Of a DNA stretch of 64,000 nucleotides, positions 26,135 through 35,771 are shown piece after piece. The stretch's first letter is position 1, and each line of letters begins with the position of its first letter. This DNA comes from Pseudacidobacterium ailaaui (lineage in GTDB: Bacteria; Acidobacteriota; Terriglobia; Terriglobales; Acidobacteriaceae). The translations under genes and the position numbers were made by a program. The notes beneath the pieces were generated by a model. The model had not been told where the DNA came from and made no database searches. It was given only the letters and a program-made list of their open reading frames with translations. Location of the stretch: NCBI RefSeq assembly GCF_000688455.1, contig NZ_JIAL01000001.1:2325001-2389000 (forward strand), in the 5' to 3' direction.

Positions 26135-26626
26135 TCAGTGGCCGTTGGGGACGCGGGCCTTGAGCCGTTCGATGACGAATTGAGGGACCAGTCCCTCGAT
26201 GGACCCGCCGAGGGTAAAGACCTCCTTGACTAGGCGGGAGCTGACGAAGGAGTACTTGCCATCGGGCATGAGAAAGACCGTTTCAAGGTCGGGGGCGAGA
26301 CGGCGGTTCATGAGGGCCATCTGTAGCTCGTATTCGTAATCGCTGATGGCGCGAATGCCGCGCATGACGGCCTGAGCATGTTGTTCGCGGACGAAGTCTA
26401 CCAGCAGACCGTCGAAGGTCGCAACGGAGACATTTTGAAAGCCGGAAAGCGCCTGCGAGAGCATCTCGACGCGCTCTTCGACAGAAAACAGGGGATTTTT
26501 TCCGGAGTTGCGAAGGATCGCGACGACCAGATGGTCAAAGATTTTGGTCCCTCGCGCAATCAGGTCGAGGTGGCCGTTGGTCACTGGATCAAAGCTGCCC
26601 GGATAGATGGCCTTTACAGTATTCAC
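26135..26626 (-). CDS. coaD: Phosphopantetheine adenylyltransferase
   Basis: A 163-residue cytosolic enzyme for the fourth step of coenzyme A synthesis (4'-phosphopantetheine + ATP to dephospho-CoA). Marks are [17 protein letters not shown] (nucleotide-binding TxGH), [35 protein letters not shown], and [23 protein letters not shown]. The start GTG at 26626 gives the family length. The frame runs on upstream, but only into the complement of the tRNA. TACAAT ends 9 bases before GTG with no Shine-Dalgarno. Confidence 0.95.
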   Translation of the reverse strand: MNTVKAIYPGSFDPVTNGHLDLIARGTKIFDHLVVAILRNSGKNPLFSVEERVEMLSQALSGFQNVSVATFDGLLVDFVREQHAQAVMRGIRAISDYEYELQMALMNRRLAPDLETVFLMPDGKYSFVSSRLVKEVFTLGGSIEGLVPQFVIERLKARVPNGH

Positions 26627-26635
26627 GCCAAAGGC

Positions 26636-26641
26636 ATTGTA
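26636..26641 (-). promoter_or_regulatory. -10-like TACAAT before coaD
   Basis: It lies 9 bases before the GTG start on the minus strand, placed for a leaderless coaD transcript. Confidence 0.4.
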
Positions 26642-26713
26642 TCGCGTGAAGAGGACCAGGAGCAGGGCCCAGCGGAAGAGGAGCGGCCGAAGCAGGTTAA
26701 AATAAGTTGCAGT

Positions 26714-26790
26714 GGCCCCGTAGCTCAGGTGGATAGAGCAGCAGTTTCCTAAACTGCGTGTCGGAAGTTCGAATCTTCCCGGGGTCACCA
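26714..26790 (+). tRNA. tRNA-Arg (anticodon CCT)
   Basis: A full cloverleaf is visible: acceptor arms GGCCCCG (26714-26720) and CGGGGTC (26780-26786), D arm GCTC...GAGC, anticodon arm GCAGT/ACTGC with loop TTCCTAA (anticodon CCT at 26748-26750, reading AGG), and T arm GGAAG-TTCGAAT-CTTCC. CCA is encoded at 26788-26790. Confidence 0.97.
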
Positions 26791-26799
26791 GCTCTACAG

Positions 26800-27495
26800 T
26801 TAAGGCGCAGGCGTCTTGAGAGCATGAGGACTGATGGCCAGCGCTTTCTTCTCTGTCTGCTGTGCGGCGATCCCATTTCCCGTAAGTTTCTGCGCCACTG
26901 CCAGCGATACGAGCGCCCTGGGATTGGCCAGCGGCATCTGCGATACCCGCGCGGCCACTTCCTCAAGCTCAAGTTTTGCCGCGACATCCGAGGGATTGCT
27001 TTGCACGGTGTGCGCCAGTTGCTGCATTTGTGTGACGGCGTCGATTTTGCTCTTGAGAGCCAGGGCCGCGGGCTGGCGGGGATCCATCTGTAACGCCCGG
27101 GCGAGGTTCTGCTGTGCAGGCCCTTCCTGGCCGAGGGCATACTGGGCGCTGGCCACAGCCGTCAGGGTTGCCGCATTGCCAGGCCGAGAGGCCAGCTGGG
27201 CGGTGATCTGCGCGAGGCGGCTGCGTGCGGCCTGGTCGGCAGGGTTGGCGGCGACCTGCTGGAGCTGGTTGTTCAGTGTGACGGTCAGATGGTTGTACTG
27301 GATGGACTGGACGCTGGGCCATCCAATCATGGCGAGCGAGAGGATGAAGAGCGGGACCAGAATGGCGGAAATCTTACCGCGCACGAGTCCGGCAACCAGT
27401 CCGATCAGCAGGACCAGGAACAGAAGAATGCCGCCAACGAGCAGCACAACCTCAAACGGATACAAACCTTGGGTGAAGGCGGCGAAGCTGGTCAT
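26800..27495 (-). CDS. Membrane-anchored TPR-like protein of unknown function
   Basis: A 231-residue protein. Two N-terminal membrane helices ([23 protein letters not shown] and [17 protein letters not shown]) are followed by helical repeats resembling tetratricopeptide units ([66 protein letters not shown]). Such proteins are usually scaffolds; partner and role are unknown. Its 3' end lies 9 bases beyond the tRNA on the opposite strand. Confidence 0.65.
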   Translation of the reverse strand: MTSFAAFTQGLYPFEVVLLVGGILLFLVLLIGLVAGLVRGKISAILVPLFILSLAMIGWPSVQSIQYNHLTVTLNNQLQQVAANPADQAARSRLAQITAQLASRPGNAATLTAVASAQYALGQEGPAQQNLARALQMDPRQPAALALKSKIDAVTQMQQLAHTVQSNPSDVAAKLELEEVAARVSQMPLANPRALVSLAVAQKLTGNGIAAQQTEKKALAISPHALKTPAP

Positions 27496-27616
27496 GCATG
27501 GATGGTGCGCGAGACCAAGAGTGCGTTACGCGCACAAAGCGGTGGTTTTTGACATTGCTTTCCGTGTCACGAATAATCATAGTTTCCGGCACAGGAAGGA
27601 ACGGAAGCAGACAGGG

Positions 27617-27628
27617 ACGGACGTCCGT
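27617..27628. repeat. Perfect 12-bp palindrome upstream of the cobalamin riboswitch
   Basis: ACGGACGTCCGT is self-complementary. It lies about 30 bases before the aptamer, in the likely promoter area, and may be an operator. Confidence 0.4.
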
Positions 27629-27654
27629 GTCTTTGCTGTCTCTGTGACGGAAGA

Positions 27655-27812
27655 AACGCATGAGGTGTTCGGGAAGGCGGTGAGAATCCGCCACTGCCCC
27701 GCAACTGTAAGCGCGTAGCGCAAGCTGGCGCCATGCCTTCAGCCACTGGTTTGGCCGGGAAGGCGGCATGGCAGGACGCGCAGAGTCAGGAGACCGGCCT
27801 CAGGCGCACAAA
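27655..27812 (+). ncRNA. Cobalamin (AdoCbl-type) riboswitch
   Basis: The aptamer core is visible: GGCGGTGAGAATCCGCC, then ACTGCCCCGCAACTGTAAGCG, and near the end the B12 box AGTCAGGAGACCGGCCT (27785-27801). All are conserved elements of the cobalamin riboswitch. It ends about 30 bases before the ATG of a TonB-dependent receptor, whose GGAGG could be masked when cobalamin binds. The flanks are approximate. Confidence 0.93.
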
Positions 27813-27840
27813 ACCCAGTTCCGAGGGGAACGGAGGAAAG

Positions 27841-30305
27841 ATGCGAGAACTTCTGCGGCGCCGCCGCTTTGTTTTTCTATGGATTTGTATTTTGCTTGCC
27901 GTATCTCCCATACGCGCCGTGGTGGTGCATGGGCGTGTGACAGACCCGTTGGGCGCCGGGATTGCCAATGCCGACGTTGCCCTGGTCTATAACGGCAAGG
28001 TCATTGTAGCGGGCAAGACCGAAAGCGACGGCAGCTATTCTCTTTCCACATCATCGAGCGGCAGGTTTTATGTGCTGGCCAGCGGGAGCTCGTTTCGTCA
28101 GCTTGCCACGCAGAGCTTTTACGGTGGTGCTCTGGATGTAGTGGATCAGGAGATTGTGCTTGAGCCGGAGTGGGTGCGCCAGTCTGTGGTGGTCACGGCC
28201 ACGGGAACACCGCTGCCGCAGGCGCAGGTGAGTGCATCGGTCACCGGGCTGAGCAAGACCGAATTTCTGAATCGGGCAGACATGGTGGATGTGCTGCGCC
28301 AGGTGGCCGGGATCAACGTTGTGCAGCAGGGGCAGCGCGGCGGGCTGACAAGCATCTTTATCCGAGGCGGAAATTCGGACGCCAACAAGGTGTTGCTGGA
28401 CGGCGCCCCGATGGAAGACATTGGCGGACGCTTTGATTTTTCCACGCTCTCATCAACGGGAGTGGAGAAGGCGGAGGCATACCGTGGACCGAACAGCGTG
28501 CTGTATGGTTCCGACGCTGCAGCCGGTGTGGTTGCATTTACAACGCCGCGCGGCTCAACGCCATTCCCCTCGCTGATGTATGAGGGAGATGCGGGGAACT
28601 TCGGGACCTACCGCAATGAGGTCCAGCTGGGCGGCACGCACGGCGCGCTGGATTACTATGGCGGATTCAGCGACCTGCAGACGAAAAATGCGATTCCGCA
28701 GGACGAGTATCACAATCTTGTGGAGACGGCGAACCTGGGATGGGCCTGGTCTTCAGCCACGACGGTGCGCGGGACATTCCGCAACGCGGACATTGCGACG
28801 GGGCTGCCGGGGGCCTATGAGTTTTATCGGATTGCCAATGATGGAAAGCAATCGGACCAGGACATTTATGCGACGGGGAGCATCGACCATACATTTTCTG
28901 ACCGTCTGCATGGGCTGGTGCGATATGGCCTGGCGCGCAAGCGGGAAGAGGACACGCAATGGTCTCCGACCGGGATCTATGAGCCGGACATGGGGGTGTA
29001 TCTGGGGCTGCCGGTGACCATCCGGGGGCCAACGGATATACGGTGAGTGGACAGGCAATTCTGAATTATGCCGGCACGTATCCGGTGACTTCAGAGCTGG
29101 TGTCCAACCGGGACAATCTGTATGCACAGGCGGACTATCAGTTTACGCCGCACCTTCTGGCGGTGGCAGGGTTCCGCTTTGAAGATGAGCGCGGCAAAGA
29201 CTATTACCCCGGGTATGTGAATGACACTCTGGAGCGGGCCAACTATGACTTCATGCTCCAGATTGCCGGCGACTTTCGCAACCGGTTGTTTTATTCGCTG
29301 GGTGGAGGCATTGAGAAAAACCAGCTTTACGGAACGGAAGGCACGCCGCGGGTGGGAGTGTCTTACTATCTGGTGCGTCCGGGAGCGGGCAGTTTTCACG
29401 GGACCAAGCTGAACTTTAATTTTGCCAAGGGCGTAAAAGAGCCGACACTGACCGACCAGTTTGACTCACTGTATCAGGTGCTGAACACTTACGGCGGAGC
29501 GGGTGCGGCAGCGCAGTTTGGCATCCGCCCGATTGGCGCGGAGCGGTCGCGCAGTTATGACGGTGGAGTGGAGCAAAGTCTGTTCAGCGAGCGGGTGCTG
29601 GTGCGCGCAACTTACTTCCATAATGAATTTGGCGACCAGATTGAGAGCGTGCCGGCAACCGCGCTGTATGAGCTTCTGCCGCAACTGCCGCCCAATGAGG
29701 TAGAGCAGATCATCGCTGTGCTCAATACGGCGTTTGTGTCGCCCACGCTCAACTCGCAGGCCTTCCGGGCCCAGGGGTTTGAGACCGAGGTGCAGTACGG
29801 CATCGGCAAGGACCTCTTCCTGCGCGGCGGGTACACCTATCTGGACGCGGTGGTACAGCGTTCGTTCAGCTCGGATGCACTCCAGCCCACCTACAACACC
29901 GCATCCTCGTTTGCGGATCTTCCCATTGGCGTGTATTCGCCGCTGCGGGGAGCGCGGCCCTTCCGGCGGCCGCCGCATACGGGTTTTGTGTCGGCCACGT
30001 ATACGGGCAAGCACTTTACGCTGATCGGGGACGGGGCCTTTGCCAGCCGGAGCGATGATTCGACATTTCTGGGTTACAGCGACGCCTCCTTCGGCAATTC
30101 TTTGCTGCTGCCAAACCGCAATCTCGATTCCGGATACGCAAAGCTCGACTTTGGCGGCGTTTATCAGGTGACACACTGGGTGGGAGTGTATGCCCAACTG
30201 GACAACATCCTGAGCAGCCAGCACATCGGGCCGATCGGCTATCCATCGCTGCCGTTGAACTTCCGCACCGGACTGAGGTTTGCGCTGGGCAAGGCAAAGA
30301 AATAA
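27841..30305 (+). pseudogene. Riboswitch-controlled TonB-dependent receptor (BtuB-like), frameshifted
   Basis: Two frames together make one receptor of about 820 residues. The first (27841-29046) has a signal peptide, a carboxypeptidase-regulatory-like domain (VHGRVTDPLGAGIANADVALVY) and a plug (SVVVTATGTPLPQAQVSASV, SIFIRGGNSDANKVLLDGAPMEDIGG). The second (to 30305) is beta barrel ending NFRTGLRFALGKAKK. One G added to the five-G run at 29024-29028 restores RGANGYTVSGQAIL and an intact barrel. The control by a cobalamin riboswitch and the plug favour cobalamin or another corrinoid as cargo. GGAGG lies before the ATG. E. coli BtuB lacks the extra N-terminal domain. The break could be a read error, a recent mutation or a phase-variable tract. 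Confidence 0.85.
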
Positions 30306-30376
30306 AGGGCCGGGGCCTGGGCTGTGCCCGCTGCCTGCAGGCCGGCGCAGCAGAGGCCCTGCGTCCTGCGCGTTGG

Positions 30377-30382
30377 TACACT
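30377..30382 (+). promoter_or_regulatory. -10-like TACACT before nadE
   Basis: It ends 6 bases before the GTG start of nadE. No Shine-Dalgarno is present, consistent with leaderless mRNA. Confidence 0.4.
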
Positions 30383-30388
30383 AAACCT

Positions 30389-32035
30389 GTGAAGGTAGCG
30401 CTAGCCCAGATCAATCCCACCATCGGTGACTTCACCGGAAACATCGTCAAAATCCTTGATTTTACGCGGCAGGCCGCTGCGGGCGGGGCGCACCTGGTGC
30501 TCTTTCCGGAGCTGGCGGTCTGCGGTTATCCGCCGGCGGATTTTCTGGACAAGCCTTCCTTTGTGGCGAGGTCAGAGGAGGCGGTGCGGGAGATTGCCGA
30601 GGCCACAGCCGATCTGGAGATTGCCAGCATCGTCGGTTATGTGACGCATGCGCCTGCCGGGACAGGCAAGAAGGTGATGAACTCTGCCGCGCTGCTGCAG
30701 AGAGGAGAAATCGCCTTTGTGCAGTCGAAGATGCTGCTGCCGTTTTATGACGTCTTTGACGACCAGCGTTATTTTGCTGCGGCGGAGAAGCAGCATCTGG
30801 TGCACTTTTGCGGAAAGCGCGTCGCCCTGACCATCTGCGAAGATGCATGGAACGATAAGAACTTCTGGCACAAGCGGCTTCATGCGGTGGACCCGGTGGA
30901 GGAACTGATGCGCGAAGGCGGCAATCTGATCCTGAACATCTCGGCCTCCCCCTACTGGCGCGGAAAGCGCAGGACGCGGCGAGAGATGCTGGCCGCGATC
31001 GCCCGGCACCACTGTGCTCCGGTGGTGATGGTGAACCAGGTGGGCGGGATGGACAGCCTGATCTTTGACGGATCGAGCCTGGTGCTCTCGCGCGACGGCG
31101 AGGTAGTCGCGCAGGGCAAGTCGTTTGAAGAAGATTTGGTCTTCGCCGATCTTGAGACTGGCAAGGGCGATGTTCATGACCAGACCGAAGACATCGACGA
31201 GGCGGTTTACAGCGCTCTGGTGCTGGGCACGCGGGATTATGTGCGCAAGTGCGGCTTTTCCAAAGCGATTGTTGCACTGAGCGGCGGGATTGATTCTGCG
31301 CTGGTGGCGACGATTGCCGCCGATGCCCTGGGACCGGAAAATGTGCTGGGAGTGGGGATGCCCAGCCCGTATTCATCCCAGGGGTCGATTGATGACAGCT
31401 ACCGGCTGGCGGAGAACCTGGGCATCCGGTTTGAAATCATTCGCATTGACGACCTCTTTGCAGGCTACAACAAGGCGCTCGCGCCCTTGTTTGCGGGGAC
31501 GAAGCCGGACATTACCGAGGAAAATCTCCAGTCGCGCATTCGCGGGACATTGCTGATGGCGCTCTCGAACAAATTCAACTCCCTGGTGCTGACGACAGGA
31601 AACAAGTCGGAGATGGCGACCGGTTATTGCACGCTGTATGGCGACATGGTGGGCGCACTGGCCGTGATTGGCGACCTGATGAAGACGCGGGTCTATGACC
31701 TGTGCCGTTTCCTTAACCGGGCCGGGGAACGGATCCCGCAGGCGATCCTGGACAAGCCTCCTTCAGCCGAGCTGCGGCCGGGCCAAAAGGACACCGATTC
31801 GCTGCCTCCCTATGAGGTGCTGGACCCGATCCTGGAAGCCTATGTGGAGAACTACGAGACACCGGAAGAGATCGCTGCCAAGCAGAGGGTCGACATCGAA
31901 CTGGTGCGGCGTGTCGTCAAACTGGTGGAGCGGAGCGAGTACAAACGGCAGCAGGCGGCCCCGGTGTTAAAAGTCACAAAGAAGGCCTTCGGGCCGGGGC
32001 GGCGTTTTCCGATTGCGGTGAAAGTGCAGGTTTAG
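30389..32035 (+). CDS. nadE: Glutamine-dependent NAD+ synthetase
   Basis: A 548-residue cytosolic two-domain enzyme that converts nicotinate adenine dinucleotide to NAD+ with glutamine as nitrogen donor. The N-terminal nitrilase-type glutaminase has PELAVCGYPPADFL, a Lys-containing SKMLLPFYDVFDDQRYF and the nucleophile Cys 150 in LTICEDAWN. The C-terminal synthetase has the ATP loop ALSGGIDSALVATIAADALG (Ser 298) and TTGNKSEMATGYCTLYGDM. The start is GTG. It stands alone. Confidence 0.95.
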   Translation: MKVALAQINPTIGDFTGNIVKILDFTRQAAAGGAHLVLFPELAVCGYPPADFLDKPSFVARSEEAVREIAEATADLEIASIVGYVTHAPAGTGKKVMNSAALLQRGEIAFVQSKMLLPFYDVFDDQRYFAAAEKQHLVHFCGKRVALTICEDAWNDKNFWHKRLHAVDPVEELMREGGNLILNISASPYWRGKRRTRREMLAAIARHHCAPVVMVNQVGGMDSLIFDGSSLVLSRDGEVVAQGKSFEEDLVFADLETGKGDVHDQTEDIDEAVYSALVLGTRDYVRKCGFSKAIVALSGGIDSALVATIAADALGPENVLGVGMPSPYSSQGSIDDSYRLAENLGIRFEIIRIDDLFAGYNKALAPLFAGTKPDITEENLQSRIRGTLLMALSNKFNSLVLTTGNKSEMATGYCTLYGDMVGALAVIGDLMKTRVYDLCRFLNRAGERIPQAILDKPPSAELRPGQKDTDSLPPYEVLDPILEAYVENYETPEEIAAKQRVDIELVRRVVKLVERSEYKRQQAAPVLKVTKKAFGPGRRFPIAVKVQV

Positions 32036-32161
32036 AGACAGACCCTCCGCAGCTGCGAAGGCCGCAGGGGGTGTTGAGCGCAACCATGAGCCATGGGAGA
32101 TGCGGCAGCAGAGACAGGTTTTACGATTTAGACTTTGTTTAGTGTTCCGGAAAGGACTTCG

Positions 32162-33163
32162 ATGCATCTTTTGACCCCCGCCCGCAGCGTTTTGCTTGCG
32201 ATGACCCTTACTGCGGTTGTGCCTGTCATGGCGCAACAGAGCCAGCAACAGCAGCGGACCGCACCGACGGCCTCCACCGAAGAGGTGCCGACGGCCCCGA
32301 GCGCGCCTGCTCCGACGGCGGGAGCGCCGAATTTTCCTCCTGTTGATCCTGGGAATTTTACCGCCGCTTCCCCGAGCAAAGAGACAGTGAATGCGTTTCT
32401 CCAGCAGCTGTGGGGATACGATCCGGACCGGGTGTGGCAGGTGCAGGCCATCCAGAAGACTGCCGCGCCGGGGGTGAGCAAGGTGACCGTGCTGGCAGCG
32501 CAGAAGACGAACCCGCAGCAGATTGGTTCGCTGCAGTTTTTCGTCACGCCGGATGGCCAGCACCTGATCTCCAACGAGGTGATGCCTTTCGGAGCGCGTC
32601 CTTTTGATGCGGCACGCAAGGTGCTTCAGGCCAGCGCCAATGGCCCGTCGCGGGGGGCGGCATCGAAGGAGCTTCTTCTGGTGGAGTTTGCGGACTTTCA
32701 GTGTCCGCACTGCAAGGAGGCACAGCCCACCGTACAGCGGCTGCTGGCCGACTTTCCGAATGCGCATTTTGTTTTTGAGAACCTGCCTCTGACGTCCATC
32801 CATCCGGAGGCGTACAAGGCTGCAGCCTACGGGGTATGTGTGGCCAAGCTGGGCGGCAATGATGCGTTTTTCCAGTATGCGGAGACGGTCTTTACGAACC
32901 AGGCCAGTCTGACGCCGGAAGCGGCCGCCACGACGCTGAACGATGCGGCCACCAAGGCGGGTGTGGATGCGGCCAAAGCAGCGGCCTGCGCGGACTCACC
33001 AGAGGCCAGGGGCGCCGTGGATGCGTCGCTGCATCTGGCCCAGGAGCTGAACGTGAATGAAACTCCCTGGCTGTTTATTAACGGACGCGGCCTGCCGCTG
33101 AACTCGGTGCCTTATGAAACGTTGAAAAAAATTGTGGAATTCCAGGCTCAGAGCGACAAGTAA
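32162..33163 (+). CDS. DsbA-like thiol oxidoreductase (thioredoxin fold), exported
   Basis: A 333-residue protein. The signal peptide is MHLLTPARSVLLAMTLTAVVPVMAQ; AAAGGA 6 bases upstream fixes the start at 32162. A Gln/Ala/Pro-rich stretch and a small N-terminal domain precede a DsbA/DsbG-like thioredoxin domain with the CPHC active site at 181-184 (EFADFQCPHCKEAQ) and the cis-Pro in ETPWLFINGRGLP. It probably makes or isomerises disulfides in the periplasm. A terminator hairpin follows. Confidence 0.85.
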   Translation: MHLLTPARSVLLAMTLTAVVPVMAQQSQQQQRTAPTASTEEVPTAPSAPAPTAGAPNFPPVDPGNFTAASPSKETVNAFLQQLWGYDPDRVWQVQAIQKTAAPGVSKVTVLAAQKTNPQQIGSLQFFVTPDGQHLISNEVMPFGARPFDAARKVLQASANGPSRGAASKELLLVEFADFQCPHCKEAQPTVQRLLADFPNAHFVFENLPLTSIHPEAYKAAAYGVCVAKLGGNDAFFQYAETVFTNQASLTPEAAATTLNDAATKAGVDAAKAAACADSPEARGAVDASLHLAQELNVNETPWLFINGRGLPLNSVPYETLKKIVEFQAQSDK

Positions 33164-33188
33164 AGACCATTACAATAACAGAAGCACC

Positions 33189-33223
33189 ATGCCTGCTGGC
33201 CGCTTGGAACCAGCAGGCATTTT
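33189..33223 (+). terminator. Terminator after the DsbA-like gene
   Basis: ATGCCTGCTGG (33189-33199) pairs perfectly with CCAGCAGGCAT (33210-33220) over a 10-base loop, followed by a short T run. Confidence 0.75.
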
Positions 33224-33289
33224 CCTGTTCCCCGGCAATACAGGCCATCCCATCAGCGCCCCAGGTTCCGGAAATAAAAGAAATTTTTA

Positions 33290-33327
33290 TGCTCTTTTCA
33301 CCCTACGGGTGTGGACTGAAAAGAGCA
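33290..33327 (+). promoter_or_regulatory. Leader stem-loop before the amino-acid decarboxylase
   Basis: TGCTCTTTTCA (33290-33300) pairs perfectly with TGAAAAGAGCA (33317-33327). The loop contains a second small hairpin, CCC-TAC-GGG. The element ends 18 bases before the start codon, just ahead of GAGG, and has no T run. It may regulate translation or mRNA stability. Confidence 0.55.
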
Positions 33328-33345
33328 GGTCATGAGGTTGAAGGA

Positions 33346-35712
33346 ATGGAACAAGGCCGCTGGGTCCTGCTGATTGCAAGCGAAGCAGGCGGGACGGATT
33401 CTGTAGCAGACCAGGCCATGGAGCGCCTGGTGCAGGCAATCCAGGAAGAAGGTTACCGTGTCGTGCGCACCTCAACGCCGGAGGACGGTCTGGCGCTGGT
33501 GACGTCCGACCCGTCGTACAGCGCCATTTTGCTGGACTGGGACCTGCCGGAGAACAACCAGTTTGATGAGCGCGCTGCGCTGCGGATTGTCCGTGCGGTG
33601 CGGCGCCGGAACAAGAAACTGCCCATCTTCCTGATTGCAGACCGCACACTGGTCAGCGAGCTGCCGCTGGAAGTGGTCAAGCAGGTCCACGAGTATATCC
33701 ATCTTTTCGGGGACACGCCTGCTTTCATTGCGAACCGCGTGGATTTCGCAGTGGAGCGCTACCACGAGCAGCTGCTGCCGCCCTATTTCCGGGAGCTGGT
33801 GAAATACACCGACCAGGGAGCATATTCGTGGGACGCTCCGGGACACATGGGAGGGGTGGCATACCTGAAGCATCCGGTGGGCATGGCCTTCCACAAATTT
33901 TTTGGCGAGAACCTGCTGCGCTCTGACCTGGGTATCTCTACGTCGCAGCTGGGGTCATGGCTGGACCATATCGGTCCTCCGGCCGAATCGGAGCGGAATG
34001 CGGCGCGCATCTTTGGCGCGGACTGGACCTTTTACGTTCTGGGGGGATCGTCTACTTCAAACCAGATTGTGGGACACGGCGTGATTGCGCAGGATGAGAT
34101 GGTGCTGGCAGACCTGAACTGCCACAAATCCATCTGTCACTCGCTGACGGTCACCGGGGCGCGGCCCGTGTATTTTAAGCCGACGCGCAACGGCTTTGGC
34201 ATGATCGGGCTGGTCCCTCTGGCGCGTTTCCGTCCGGAGAACATCCAGGAGCAGATCAGCAAAAGTCCGTTTCTGGCCGGGGCCGTTTCAAAGAACCCCA
34301 GCTATGCGGTCGTCACCAATTCGACCTATGACGGATTTTGTTATGACGTCAACGCAGTGGTAGAAGAGCTGAAGAAAAGCGTGCCGCGGGTGCATTTTGA
34401 TGAGGCCTGGTATGCTTATGCGAAATTCCATTCGCTTTATCGTGGACGTTTTGCCATGGACGTACCGGATGAAATGCCGGACCGTCCGCTGCTGTTTGCA
34501 GTGCAGTCCACGCACAAGATGCTGCCGGCCTTTTCGATGGCCTCGATGATCCATGTGAAGCTAAGCCCGCGCGCGCCGCTGGAGTTTGACCAGTTCAATG
34601 AATCATTCATGATGCGGGGCACTACGTCGCCCTTTTATCCCATGATTGCCTCGATTGACGTGGCCACGGCGATGATGGATGAACCGGCCGGGTCCACTCT
34701 GATGATGGAGACCATTGAGGACGCCATCAGCTTTCGCAAGGCGATGGCGTCGGTGGCGCACCGTCTGAAGGCCGAGGAAGGCGGAGGCTGGTTTTTCGGG
34801 ATGTTCCAGCCGGACACGGTGACGGACCCGGAGACGGGAGAGGTCTATCGCTTTGAGGACGCACCGGATGATCTGCTTTCGGAATCACCCCAATGCTGGA
34901 CCCTGAAGCAGGGTGAAAGCTGGCACGGCTTTCGGGACGAAGACATCGCCAACGATTATGTCCTGCTCGACCCGACGAAGGTCACGATCCTGACCCCGGG
35001 AATTGATGCGCAGGGAAGAATGGCGGATTGGGGCATTCCGGCGGCGATCCTGACGGCGTTTCTGGATGCGCGCCGGGTAGAAATTGCCCGCACGGGCGAT
35101 TACACGATCCTGACGCTGTTTTCTGTGGGCACCAGCAAGGGGAAGTGGGGCAGTTTGCTGGAGACGCTCTTTGAGTTTCGCAGACTTTACGATACCGAGG
35201 CCCCGCTCAATGAGGCCCTGCCGCAGCTTGTGGCCAAGTATCCGGAGCGCTACGGCATGATGGACCTGAAGCAGCTCAGCGACGAGATGCACGCCGCCAT
35301 GAAGGAGCTGAACCTGCCTGGGCTGCTACAGGAGGCCTTCGACATTGATCTGCCCCAGGTAATGACGCCCTCGCAGGCCTATCAGAAGCTGATCCGCGAA
35401 GGTACGGAGAAGGTGCGGCTTACCGAGATGCCCGGACGCATCTCCGCCGTCATGCTGGTGCCGTATCCGCCGGGGATTCCGATGTGTATGCCGGGTGAGC
35501 GGCTGGGAGATGCCAATAGCCCGACCATCCGGTTTCTGCTGGCGCTGGAGGAATTCGGCCGGCGCTTCCCGGGCTTTGAACGCGAGGTGCACGGCATCGA
35601 GGTGGACAGCGAGGGCAATTTCTGGATGCGCGGGATCATTGAAACTCCGGGAAAGAAGACCAACGGAAGAAGCAAGCCGAGGACGCATCCATCCTCCCGG
35701 GTTGCAAAGTAA
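33346..35712 (+). CDS. Large inducible-type Orn/Lys/Arg decarboxylase
   Basis: A 788-residue PLP enzyme of fold type I. The N-terminal wing is receiver-like (WVLLIASEAGG... YSAILLDWDLPENN). The core has SWDAPGHMGGVAYLKHPVG, GGSSTSNQIVGHGVI, DLNCHKSICHSLTVTGARPVY and the PLP lysine 391 in QSTHKMLPAF. The C-terminal domain ends near GNFWMRGIIETPGK. These enzymes decarboxylate a basic amino acid to a polyamine, using up a proton; arginine, lysine or ornithine cannot be told apart here. The start at 33346 follows GAGG by about 9 bases. The long hairpin leader suggests regulation. Acid resistance or polyamine supply is likely. Confidence 0.88.
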   Translation: MEQGRWVLLIASEAGGTDSVADQAMERLVQAIQEEGYRVVRTSTPEDGLALVTSDPSYSAILLDWDLPENNQFDERAALRIVRAVRRRNKKLPIFLIADRTLVSELPLEVVKQVHEYIHLFGDTPAFIANRVDFAVERYHEQLLPPYFRELVKYTDQGAYSWDAPGHMGGVAYLKHPVGMAFHKFFGENLLRSDLGISTSQLGSWLDHIGPPAESERNAARIFGADWTFYVLGGSSTSNQIVGHGVIAQDEMVLADLNCHKSICHSLTVTGARPVYFKPTRNGFGMIGLVPLARFRPENIQEQISKSPFLAGAVSKNPSYAVVTNSTYDGFCYDVNAVVEELKKSVPRVHFDEAWYAYAKFHSLYRGRFAMDVPDEMPDRPLLFAVQSTHKMLPAFSMASMIHVKLSPRAPLEFDQFNESFMMRGTTSPFYPMIASIDVATAMMDEPAGSTLMMETIEDAISFRKAMASVAHRLKAEEGGGWFFGMFQPDTVTDPETGEVYRFEDAPDDLLSESPQCWTLKQGESWHGFRDEDIANDYVLLDPTKVTILTPGIDAQGRMADWGIPAAILTAFLDARRVEIARTGDYTILTLFSVGTSKGKWGSLLETLFEFRRLYDTEAPLNEALPQLVAKYPERYGMMDLKQLSDEMHAAMKELNLPGLLQEAFDIDLPQVMTPSQAYQKLIREGTEKVRLTEMPGRISAVMLVPYPPGIPMCMPGERLGDANSPTIRFLLALEEFGRRFPGFEREVHGIEVDSEGNFWMRGIIETPGKKTNGRSKPRTHPSSRVAK

Positions 35713-35725
35713 AGCCTACAGAGAG

Positions 35726-35753
35726 AAAAAGCCGAAGTCACCTTCGGCTTTTT
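35726..35753. terminator. Bidirectional rho-independent terminator
   Basis: AAAAAGCCGAAG (35726-35737) pairs with CTTCGGCTTTTT (35742-35753) around a TCAC loop. A/T runs on both sides let it serve the decarboxylase and the convergent gene. Confidence 0.9.
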
Positions 35754-35771
35754 GGTTTTCCGGCAAGGGGT

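Noticed and set aside
26627-26788. N-terminal extension of CoaD beginning [14 protein letters not shown]
   Set aside because: This stretch is the complement of the tRNA-Arg gene and its flank, a common mis-translation. The CoaD family starts at [13 protein letters not shown], which GTG 26626 provides.
29024-29046. Programmed ribosomal frameshift in the riboswitch-controlled receptor
   Set aside because: No slippery heptamer with a downstream pseudoknot or stem is evident, and receptors of this family are not known to use frameshifting. Indel or phase variation fits better.
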